Assembly: GCA_009908925.1 (NCBI GenBank)
Contig: JAAAOH010000199.1
Span: 1 to 5,985 of the forward strand
Length of the DNA: 5,985 nt
From: Spirochaetota bacterium
Lineage (GTDB): Bacteria > Spirochaetota > Spirochaetia > DSM-27196 > PWMO01
Reading direction: 5' to 3'
A program made the translations under genes and the position numbers. Position 1 is the first letter of the stretch. Each line of letters begins with the position of its first letter. The notes below the pieces were generated by a model, which saw nothing but the letters and a program-made list of their open reading frames with translations, searched no databases and was not told the origin of the DNA. Positions 1 through 5,550 of this stretch are shown here, piece by piece.

Positions 1-2
1 GG

Positions 3-524
3 TGGCAGATCGAGGTTCTCGAGCGCTACGAGTGGGTGTATTTCGAGGAAGATGCGGTGCTCGGCGGATTCATGGACCGGCGGATGCTCGGGCCGGGGGA
101 AGGTGCCGGGAGCGATTCCGGCGGTGCGGGTGGCGGCGCGCCGGGCGGGGCTGTGGTGATCGACTACAAGAAGAATCGCCTCCCGCCAAAGAGGGCCTTC
201 CGGGTCGCCTCGGAGGAGCCCTCGCAGGTGGAGGAGCTCCAGCTGCCCCTGTACACCGAGATTCTCACACGCCTCGATCGGAGGATAGCGGGGCTCTACC
301 TGTATTCGGTGGAGAAGGGGAGCTATCTTCCGGTCTTCGGCGAGGGTGAAAAAGCGGCACTCGATGAGAAAGGGCTCGAAGCATCCCGGGGGGCGGCCCG
401 TCAGGCGGCGGAGAGCATGCTCGGGGGCCTGCGGCGCGGAGACTTCCGTTTCCCCGACCCCCGAGGTGGATGTGAGTCCTGTTCGTTCCCCGGTATCTGC
501 CGGGCGAGATTCGTAACGGGGTAG
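3..524 (+). CDS. addB: AddB-like PD-(D/E)XK nuclease domain (C-terminal fragment; 5' end outside window)
   Basis: The frame is open to the left window edge, so only the last 173 residues are visible and the internal GTG at 36 is not the start. Nuclease signatures seen in order: G-G-F-M-D-R, with the metal-binding-type Asp at 75-77; V-V-I-D-Y-K-K, with Asp at 162-164 and Lys at 168-170; and Q-L-P-L-Y at 240-254. Near the C terminus is C-x2-C-x5-C (Cys codons at 471, 480 and 498), the spacing of the three C-terminal Fe-S ligands of AddB; in that family a fourth Cys lies upstream, outside this window. AddB is the partner of AddA in the helicase-nuclease that resects double-strand ends, and its nuclease domain cuts one strand. 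A Gly/Ala-rich stretch (about 90-150) separates the first Asp from the D-x-K strand. The addA-like gene follows after 7 nt, the same addB-addA order as in Bacillus. Another RecB-like nuclease is possible, since no helicase-fold part is visible. Confidence 0.8.
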   Translation, partial: WQIEVLERYEWVYFEEDAVLGGFMDRRMLGPGEGAGSDSGGAGGGAPGGAVVIDYKKNRLPPKRAFRVASEEPSQVEELQLPLYTEILTRLDRRIAGLYLYSVEKGSYLPVFGEGEKAALDEKGLEASRGAARQAAESMLGGLRRGDFRFPDPRGGCESCSFPGICRARFVTG

Positions 525-531
525 ATGCGAG

Positions 532-3500
532 GTGGCGCAGCGCAAAGTTACGCTCGACGAGAAACAGCAGGAGGCGGTCGACTCACGCCGAAACGCCGTT
601 GTCACGGCAGGGGCCGGTTCCGGGAAGACGCGCGTTCTCTCGGAGCGATATCTGCGTCTGGTGCTCGATGAGAAAGTCTCCGTCGACCGCATCCTCACGC
701 TCACGTTCACCCGAAAGGCCGCCGCAGAGATGTACGAGCGCATCTTCCGCAGCCTCAGCGAGTATCGCGAGGATCCCTTCGTCGCCGATCAGCTCGGGCA
801 ATTCGAGACCGCGCACATCTCCACCGTCGACAGCTTCTGCGGCCAGATCGCCCGAAACGGATGCACGCGCTTCGGGGTGCCGACGAGCTTCCGCGTCGAC
901 GAGGAGGAAATTAACCGCCTCTCCGAAGATGCGGCGCTCGCGTTTCTACTCGACAACCGGCACAACCCGGTCCTCGCGCGATTCATCGCGCTCAACGGCT
1001 TCGACTCGGTCCGGGCAGACGGCTTCGCGATGCTGGCCCGGGACTACGTGCTCGTCTCGAGAGCGCAGAATCCCGCGGCGTGGCTCTCCGCCCAGATGCA
1101 GGAGCTCGGGCGACTGTATCGCCGGCGCCTCGGCGAGCTCGAGACGGTGCTGGCAACACTGATGTCGCTGGAACCTTCCCCGAAGGCCATTGCGACGGCG
1201 CAGGACGCACTTGCCGGGCTTACTCTCGACCCGGACTGGGACCCGGCGCGCATGGATCGGCCGCCCGAGGGGCTCGAGGACTTCGTTGCTGCGGCATCCG
1301 CTATCAACAAGCGCACCGGTGGCAGCAAGGCCGACTCGGTCGATATCTACAAGTCCTGCGTCGACGAGATCAAACGGCTCAAAGAGGAGATCAACACGCT
1401 CGTGGATACCTTTCTCGTGCGCGATGACCTCGCCGAGCTCTATAATCTCGTCGGATCCTTCGAGGAGCAGGTGCGCGCGGAGAAGCGTCGACGCGGGCTG
1501 CTCTCCTATCGGGACGTGATGGAGCTCGCCGTCGACCTGCTGAAGAGCGATGGCGGACTGCGCGAGTACTACAGCGGGCGCTTCCGCTTCATCATGATCG
1601 ACGAGTTCCAGGACAACAACGAGCTGCAGAAGGAGCTTCTGTACCTGCTCTCACTGCGTCCGGGCGCCGAGCCGGAGAGCGACGGAAGGGTGAGCGCGGC
1701 GCAGCTCGACCCGCAGAAGCTCTTCTTCGTGGGCGATGAGAAACAGTCCATCTATCGTTTCCGCGGCGCCGACGTGAGCGTCTTCAAGAGCCTCTCCGAG
1801 GAGCTCGAGGCCGCAGGCGGGGACGCGCTCGAGCTGCCCTTCAACTACCGAAGCGCGCCCTCGCTCATCTCCTTCTTCAACGCTGTCTTCTCCCGGACAA
1901 TGGGAGGAGCAAGCGCAGACTACGAGGCCCGCTTCGCGCCCCTGCAGGCGCCGGAGACCGACCGGGTGGAGACCACCGGCGCCGGCGCGGCCTCCGACAA
2001 CGCCGCCGCCGGCGACATCCGGGCTCGCGTGCGAATTGCCTGGAAGCCGCTCGAGGGCGGGGACGGAGCGGCCCGCGGGACCGGGGACGACGCCGCGGGC
2101 GCCGGGGACGCGGGGGGCGCTGGGCACGGTGACGCTTCCGGCGCCGGCGCCGCGGACGCCCGGGCTGAGGCCGAAGATCTCCTCGACCGCGATGAGGCCG
2201 AGGCCTACTACGTGGCAAAGAGCATTCGCGACGCGGTGGAGGCGGGCGAGTGGACCGCACGCGGCCCCGAGGGTGAGCGCGCGGCGGGCTACGACGATGT
2301 CGCCATCCTCATGCGTTCGACCAGTAACCAGCGCCACTACGAGCGCATGCTCAGGCTCTTCGGTGTGCCTTACTCAACGCAGAGCGTGCGAAGCCTCTTC
2401 GAGTCTGCGCCCGCCTACGACGTGTACAACGTCCTCCAGCTCTGCGTGCATCCCGAGGATCGTGCCGCCTACGCCTCGGTTCTCCGATCGCCCCTGGTGA
2501 ACGTCTCTGATGATGCGCTTGCGCGGCTCCTGCTCGGGGACGCCGAGCCCTTTGCCGCGGCGGCGGGGGATGAGCTCTCCGAAGACGATGCGGCGAAATA
2601 CCGCCTCGGGGTCGAGCTCTACGCCGAGCTGGGAGCCCGCGTTGACGAGGAACCCGTCTCCGATCTCGTCGAAGATCTGTGGTACCGCTTCGGATACCGC
2701 TATCGGCTCCTCGCCTCGCCGGCGCTCCACCCGTACCTCGAGTACTACGATCACCTCTACGAGCTTGCCCGGACGATGGACGACCGGCCGGCGGTGGAGT
2801 TCGTCGACGCGGTTCGTGAGAACCTGGGTGTGTACGGGCGTCAGCGGGATCTCGAGGTGGTGCGTGACGAGCAGCGCGGCGTGCAGCTCATGACCATACA
2901 CAAGTCCAAGGGCCTCGAGTTCCCCGTGGTCGTACTGGCAAACACCGGGAACATGGGGCGCAACACCGGCATCGGTACACAGCCCTTCTACCTCTCGAGC
3001 CGCTTCGGCCTCACCGCGAGCATGCCCGCCGCCTCGGCACCTCTCTCCGACGGCCGGAGGGTGAATTATTTCTTTGATGAAGGAGAACGGGAGAACCGCG
3101 AGATGGATCTCGCCGAGCTCAAGCGGCTGCTGTATGTCGCGCTCACCCGTGCGGAGTCACATCTGCTCGTGACCGGGGTCTTCAACTCGCAGAATCAGCA
3201 GCAGGATCGCCACCTGCTGAACCAGCTCCTCACCGCGCTCGGCATCATGCCGGACAACCCGGCAGCCGGGGCGACGCAGAGCAGTGTGCCCGTCGACATC
3301 GACATCATCCCCGATGTGCCCCGCTCGCGGACCTACGGCGTTCCCGGCTCCCGCCCGAGCGTTTCGCCCGAGACCCTGCATGAGCGATACCGGCGCGCCG
3401 CGCGGGTGGAGCGGGCGCCGGTGCCGGACGAGATATCCGTCACCGAGCTCGCCGAGCGTTTCCATGCCGGCGCCCTCCACGAGGCGACCGGCGGCCCGGA

Positions 3501-4170
3501 TGCCGGGGCAGGCGTGGAGCTCCCGGCGGTGAAAAGCGACGGCCTCATCGAGGAGCGAGGTCTTGCCGGGTTTTTCGGCAGCCTGACCCACTACCTCATC
3601 GAGAGCGCATTGAAGGCGGGCCGCGGTGCCGCTGAGGGCGGCGGCGAGCCGGTGGTGCCGGCATTCGTCGAGCTCCCGCCTGCGCTGCGCCGGGAGGCTC
3701 TGCGGCATGAGGTGACCGCCGATGAGTATCAGCGCATCGGTGCCGACGCGGCGGTGCTCGCCGGCGACTTTCTTTCATCATCCCTTGCTTCGAGGATCGC
3801 GGGAGGCAGGCTCGAGAGTGAGGTGGCCTTCGTGCTCTATCGCAGGGTCGGCTCGAGACCGGCGTGGATACACGGCCAGATCGACCTGGTGGCGGTTGAC
3901 GCCGGGGCTGGGCCCGCGCCAGGCGCAGCCGACGCGCCCGGCGCAGCGGTCACGGTGATCGATTTCAAGACCGACCGCGCCTATCGCCCGCGGGCGCACG
4001 AGCTGCAGCTTGCCCTGTATCGGGAGGCAGCCGCCGAGCTCTACGGCGGTGAGGTGGCGGCGCTGGTGTACTATCTCAGGAGCGGAACGGTCGAGAACGC
4101 CGGCCCGATGCCGGAATTAACGGAAGAGCTGCTCACCGCGCGGGCCGATCAGGCCTCGAAGACCACGTAG
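532..4170 (+). CDS. addA: AddA-like ATP-dependent helicase/nuclease (UvrD/SF1A helicase plus PD-(D/E)XK nuclease)
   Basis: A complete 1212-residue protein, the usual AddA size. SF1A helicase motifs: Q-motif near residues 8-16 (L-D-E-K-Q-Q-E-A-V); Walker A A-G-A-G-S-G-K-T at 26-33; motif Ia T-L-T-F-T-R-K-A at 56-63; I-S-T-V-D-S-F-C at 96-103; Walker B I-D-E-F-Q-D at 356-361; motif III G-D-E-K-Q-S-I-Y-R at 401-409; motif IV F-N-Y-R-S at 437-441; motif V T-I-H-K-S-K-G-L-E-F at 788-797; motif VI Y-V-A-L-T-R-A at 868-874. The C-terminal nuclease has His1020 (G-S-L-T-H), Asp1118 (H-G-Q-I-D-L), Asp1144 and Lys1146 (I-D-F-K-T-D), Gln1159 and Tyr1163, so it looks active. In AddAB this subunit is the 3'-5' motor and nuclease that processes broken DNA for RecA. 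GTG 532 is the only plausible start: an in-frame TAA lies at 514-516 and the ATG at 525 is out of frame. The ribosome site is weak (GGGG at 518-521), so translation is probably coupled to addB. Odd points: a Gly/Ala/Asp-rich insert at 508-548 and an APGAA duplication at 1129-1139. The 3' end overlaps the opposing gene by 22 bp. Confidence 0.9.
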   Translation: MAQRKVTLDEKQQEAVDSRRNAVVTAGAGSGKTRVLSERYLRLVLDEKVSVDRILTLTFTRKAAAEMYERIFRSLSEYREDPFVADQLGQFETAHISTVDSFCGQIARNGCTRFGVPTSFRVDEEEINRLSEDAALAFLLDNRHNPVLARFIALNGFDSVRADGFAMLARDYVLVSRAQNPAAWLSAQMQELGRLYRRRLGELETVLATLMSLEPSPKAIATAQDALAGLTLDPDWDPARMDRPPEGLEDFVAAASAINKRTGGSKADSVDIYKSCVDEIKRLKEEINTLVDTFLVRDDLAELYNLVGSFEEQVRAEKRRRGLLSYRDVMELAVDLLKSDGGLREYYSGRFRFIMIDEFQDNNELQKELLYLLSLRPGAEPESDGRVSAAQLDPQKLFFVGDEKQSIYRFRGADVSVFKSLSEELEAAGGDALELPFNYRSAPSLISFFNAVFSRTMGGASADYEARFAPLQAPETDRVETTGAGAASDNAAAGDIRARVRIAWKPLEGGDGAARGTGDDAAGAGDAGGAGHGDASGAGAADARAEAEDLLDRDEAEAYYVAKSIRDAVEAGEWTARGPEGERAAGYDDVAILMRSTSNQRHYERMLRLFGVPYSTQSVRSLFESAPAYDVYNVLQLCVHPEDRAAYASVLRSPLVNVSDDALARLLLGDAEPFAAAAGDELSEDDAAKYRLGVELYAELGARVDEEPVSDLVEDLWYRFGYRYRLLASPALHPYLEYYDHLYELARTMDDRPAVEFVDAVRENLGVYGRQRDLEVVRDEQRGVQLMTIHKSKGLEFPVVVLANTGNMGRNTGIGTQPFYLSSRFGLTASMPAASAPLSDGRRVNYFFDEGERENREMDLAELKRLLYVALTRAESHLLVTGVFNSQNQQQDRHLLNQLLTALGIMPDNPAAGATQSSVPVDIDIIPDVPRSRTYGVPGSRPSVSPETLHERYRRAARVERAPVPDEISVTELAERFHAGALHEATGGPDAGAGVELPAVKSDGLIEERGLAGFFGSLTHYLIESALKAGRGAAEGGGEPVVPAFVELPPALRREALRHEVTADEYQRIGADAAVLAGDFLSSSLASRIAGGRLESEVAFVLYRRVGSRPAWIHGQIDLVAVDAGAGPAPGAADAPGAAVTVIDFKTDRAYRPRAHELQLALYREAAAELYGGEVAALVYYLRSGTVENAGPMPELTEELLTARADQASKTT
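1972..2175 (+). repeat. Gly/Ala/Asp-rich low-complexity insert in addA, with short in-frame repeats
   Basis: Within addA, roughly residues 481-548 between motif IV and the next conserved block (D-V-A-I-L-M-R) are dominated by Gly, Ala and Asp. The 13-mer CCGGCGCCGGCGC occurs at 1976-1988 and again at 2138-2150, 162 bp (54 codons) apart and so in the same frame. CCGGGGACG occurs at 2081-2089 and 2102-2110, 21 bp (7 codons) apart. A short ordered-looking strand (R-A-R-V-R-I-A-W-K) lies between the two rich stretches. The reading frame is kept throughout. This looks like loop expansion by slippage or duplication in G+C-rich DNA rather than a domain. I assign it no function. Confidence 0.65.
3916..3948 (+). 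repeat. Tandem APGAA duplication in the addA nuclease hairpin
   Basis: Two copies of a 15-nt unit encoding A-P-G-A-A lie at 3916-3930 and 3934-3948, joined by one Asp codon, an 18-nt period. They form part of an Ala/Gly/Pro-rich loop (residues 1124-1139) between Asp1118 and the I-D-F-K strand of the PD-(D/E)XK nuclease. The copies differ at synonymous third positions (gcg-cca-ggc-gca-gcc against gcg-ccc-ggc-gca-gcg), so the duplication is not recent or has drifted. Confidence 0.6.
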
Positions 4171-5042
4171 CGGTACTGCAGGAGCCCGCCGAGCAGGCCC
4201 CGCTGAAGCGCATCGCCTCCGTACATGTTGTCCCAGAACGGTGTCTTCAGCCCGAGCAACGGGATGAGCGGCGCGATGAGCCGGATCACCCTATCCCGTG
4301 GGCGGCGGAGCTCGACATGCGGGGTCAGGTCCCGGTTCTCCAGGCGCTCGAGCCCGTAAGTGCCGGCGATTGCGGTGAGACGATCAACCGTCAACAGATT
4401 GTGGGCGTGCCAGCCTCGCGCGAAGGCCGCCACCGTCGGCGACTCTGCAGCCTCCGGGGTGGCGAGCATATCGTCGACGATGACAAGCCGTCCCCCCGGC
4501 CGCAGGACATGCGCGACACCCTCTATGACTGTTTCGGGATGGCTCGCGTGAACGAAGGATTCGATCATGTAGACCAAATCGACGCCGTTCTGCGGGAGCC
4601 GCGAATGATAGAGGTCGGCGTCGCCGTGATCGTCGACAGTGAACACCGCACCGGAGCCCCGGCGCCGTGCCTGCTCTATCGCAATGTCACGCTGAACCCG
4701 GCTGTTGGTGATGCCCTGGTAGTTTGCCCCGAGATGGCGTTCGAGATACGCAATCGTCCCCCCGACCCCACAACCCAGATCGATGGCCAGGGACTCGCTG
4801 GATGGAAGGGCAACGCCGGAGATCCCCGCGGCCGCGTCGTTTGCCCCGGGAGACCAGTGCGCCTGCGCGAGCTTGCCGAGCTCGTCGAGAATGAGGCTGT
4901 CGACGTAGTTCATCGCCTCCAGGCGCGAGGCTATGCCGGGGGCCCACACGGCACGATGGATCGAGCCTGACGCCGACCCGAGGCCGAAGGTGAGGAATCG
5001 CTTCGTGTTGGCATCGTAGTACTCGGCCGTATCGCTAGCCAT
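4149..5042 (-). CDS. Class I SAM-dependent methyltransferase, small-molecule type, substrate unknown
   Basis: A 297-residue Rossmann-fold methyltransferase. Seen: an N-terminal stretch Y-Y-D-A-N-T-K-R-F-L (8-17) and S-I-H-R-A-V-W-A-P-G (27-36); SAM-binding motif I I-D-L-G-C-G-V-G-G at 87-95; G-I-T-N-S-R-V-Q at 110-117, like the G-I-T-x-S-x-x-Q of sterol/tocopherol/geranyl-diphosphate C-methyltransferases and cyclopropane synthases; acidic D137-D138; Y-M-I-E-S-F-V-H-A at 158-166; and L-R-P-G-G-R-L-V-I-V-D-D at 180-191. The tail, with M-Y-G-G-D-A-L-Q-R and a final aromatic strand, fits the same broad group. It probably acts in the cytosol on a lipid, terpenoid or other small molecule; the substrate cannot be read from sequence. 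ATG 5042 puts the Y-Y-D motif at the expected distance. An in-frame ATG at 5090 would overlap the upstream repressor gene and adds Pro/Arg-rich residues with no family look. No clear Shine-Dalgarno is seen. The gene lies 16 nt after the Fur/PerR-like gene, likely in one transcript, and its last 22 bp overlap the end of addA. Confidence 0.85.
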   Translation of the reverse strand: MASDTAEYYDANTKRFLTFGLGSASGSIHRAVWAPGIASRLEAMNYVDSLILDELGKLAQAHWSPGANDAAAGISGVALPSSESLAIDLGCGVGGTIAYLERHLGANYQGITNSRVQRDIAIEQARRRGSGAVFTVDDHGDADLYHSRLPQNGVDLVYMIESFVHASHPETVIEGVAHVLRPGGRLVIVDDMLATPEAAESPTVAAFARGWHAHNLLTVDRLTAIAGTYGLERLENRDLTPHVELRRPRDRVIRLIAPLIPLLGLKTPFWDNMYGGDALQRGLLGGLLQYRYVVFEA

Positions 5043-5058
5043 GGGGCGATGCGCGCTC

Positions 5059-5457
5059 TCAGCTGCTCTCGGTCTCGGCGGCACACTCATGGCAGACACC
5101 GAAGAACTCAACGCGGGCGGATTCGAGTCGGTGCCCGTCGATGTCCCTGCGGTGGCTGTAGCCCTCGAGGTCCGGCATGGGGAGATCGTAGATACGGCCA
5201 CAGCCGCGGCACATGAAATGAGCGTGCTGCCCGTCAGCTGCCTCGTAGCGGTCGAAGGTGCTGCCGAAGTCCAGCTTGTGCACGTAGCCCTGTTCTACGA
5301 GTATGGAGAGGTTCCGATATACGTTGCCGAGGCTGACCGTCGGAAACTCCTTGCGCAACTCATCGTAGAGCCAGGTTGCGGTCGGGTGCTGTTCGGTCGA
5401 CCGGAGCAATTCGAGCATGCGGCTTCGCTGTTTGCTCCGGCGCAGTTTTTTGGTCAC
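5059..5457 (-). CDS. Fur/PerR-family metal-dependent transcriptional repressor
   Basis: A 132-residue protein, slightly shorter than typical Fur/PerR (about 140-150). The N-terminal winged helix (about 5-62) includes H24-P-T-A and the recognition-helix stretch V-S-L-G-N-V-Y-R-N-L at 41-50. The C-terminal dimerisation domain carries the structural Cys4 zinc site C83-x2-C86 and C122-x2-C125. Aligned by eye to Bacillus PerR, the regulatory metal ligands are H24, E72, H78, H80 and D91 (PerR H37, D85, H91, H93, D104). D91 is the PerR-type residue tied to peroxide sensing, whereas E72 is the Fur-type residue, so the family assignment stays open. It would bind DNA as a metal-loaded dimer and repress iron, peroxide-stress or other metal genes. 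GTG 5457 starts just before the first helix; the next in-frame ATG (codon 14) would remove part of that helix. The upstream promoter predicts a leaderless mRNA. The methyltransferase gene follows after 16 nt. Confidence 0.9.
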   Translation of the reverse strand: MTKKLRRSKQRSRMLELLRSTEQHPTATWLYDELRKEFPTVSLGNVYRNLSILVEQGYVHKLDFGSTFDRYEAADGQHAHFMCRGCGRIYDLPMPDLEGYSHRRDIDGHRLESARVEFFGVCHECAAETESS

Positions 5458-5463
5458 GTCTAT

Positions 5464-5492
5464 ATGCTAAGCACGATGGTCGTATTGGTCAA
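5464..5492 (-). promoter_or_regulatory. Sigma-70-type promoter of the Fur/PerR-like gene, positioned for a leaderless mRNA
   Basis: On the minus strand, a -35 TTGACC (5487-5492, five of six matches to TTGACA) is followed by a 17-bp spacer (5470-5486) and a -10 TAGCAT (5464-5469, four of six matches to TATAAT). Six bases (ATAGAC) separate the -10 from GTG 5457, which puts the expected start point at or next to the G of the start codon. No Shine-Dalgarno could fit. The palindrome TGCTAAGCA (5465-5473) overlaps the -10. Confidence 0.6.
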
Positions 5493-5537
5493 TCTGCACA
5501 TGCGGACCCCGCCTGTTCAGCCGGCAGGCATCGTGCT
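5470..5537. repeat. 9-bp inverted repeat placing the same 9-mer before both divergent starts
   Basis: AGCACGATG at 5470-5478 and its exact reverse complement CATCGTGCT at 5529-5537 are separated by 50 bp. Read in the direction of each gene, CATCGTGCT ends 12 nt before the GTG of the repressor gene and 13 nt before the GTG of moxR. In both it lies at the -10 element: directly upstream of TAGCAT in one case, and sharing its last T with TACGAT in the other. This symmetric placement suggests a shared operator or promoter element. Confidence 0.6.
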
Positions 5538-5542
5538 ACGAT
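5514..5542 (+). promoter_or_regulatory. Candidate extended -10 promoter of the moxR gene
   Basis: TGC-TACGAT at 5534-5542 reads as an extended -10 (TGn plus a four-of-six match to TATAAT). The hexamer 17 bp upstream, TGTTCA (5514-5519), matches the -35 consensus poorly. Eight bases separate the -10 from GTG 5551, so the leader would be about 0-4 nt. This is weaker than the opposing promoter, and moxR might instead be transcribed from a start further upstream. Confidence 0.4.
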
Positions 5543-5543
5543 G
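5529..5543. promoter_or_regulatory. 15-bp palindrome over the moxR -10, possible operator
   Basis: CATCGT-GCT-ACGATG has perfect 6-bp arms around a 3-nt centre and covers the proposed moxR -10 hexamer. A dimeric repressor bound here would block transcription. It does not resemble the A+T-rich Fur or Per box, so the neighbouring Fur/PerR-like protein is not an obvious ligand. Confidence 0.4.
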
Positions 5544-5550
5544 AGCGGCC

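Noticed and set aside
525..533. ATG directly after the addB stop (TAGATG) as the addA start
   Set aside because: It is out of frame with the helicase; the frame carrying Walker A begins at GTG 532.
1651..2337. 228-codon minus-strand open frame inside addA
   Set aside because: Antisense to conserved helicase motifs and the low-complexity insert. It has no recognisable motif; the other minus-strand frames at 2374-2901 and 3157-3708 are rejected on the same grounds.
4317..4970. 217-codon open frame on the plus strand opposite the methyltransferase
   Set aside because: It lies fully antisense to a gene with clear SAM-binding motifs. Its translation shows no domain, and long antisense frames are expected in G+C-rich coding DNA.
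5088..5090. Upstream in-frame ATG as the methyltransferase start
   Set aside because: It overlaps the repressor gene by 32 nt, adds a Pro/Arg-rich leader unlike the family and has no ribosome site. ATG 5042 fits the conserved N terminus better.
5484..5493. ATTG-GT-CAAT as a Fur or Per box over the repressor -35
   Set aside because: Only 4-bp arms, and it lacks the extended A+T-rich inverted repeat of known Fur and Per boxes. Autoregulation remains possible but is not supported here.
5511..5529. GCCTG...CAGGC stem as a terminator or attenuator
   Set aside because: A 5-bp stem with a 9-nt loop and no T-run on either strand; too weak to call.
5041..5544. 167-codon plus-strand open frame across the Fur/PerR-like gene and the intergenic region
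   Set aside because: Opposite a gene with Cys4 zinc and H/E/D ligand motifs, and its own translation has no family look.
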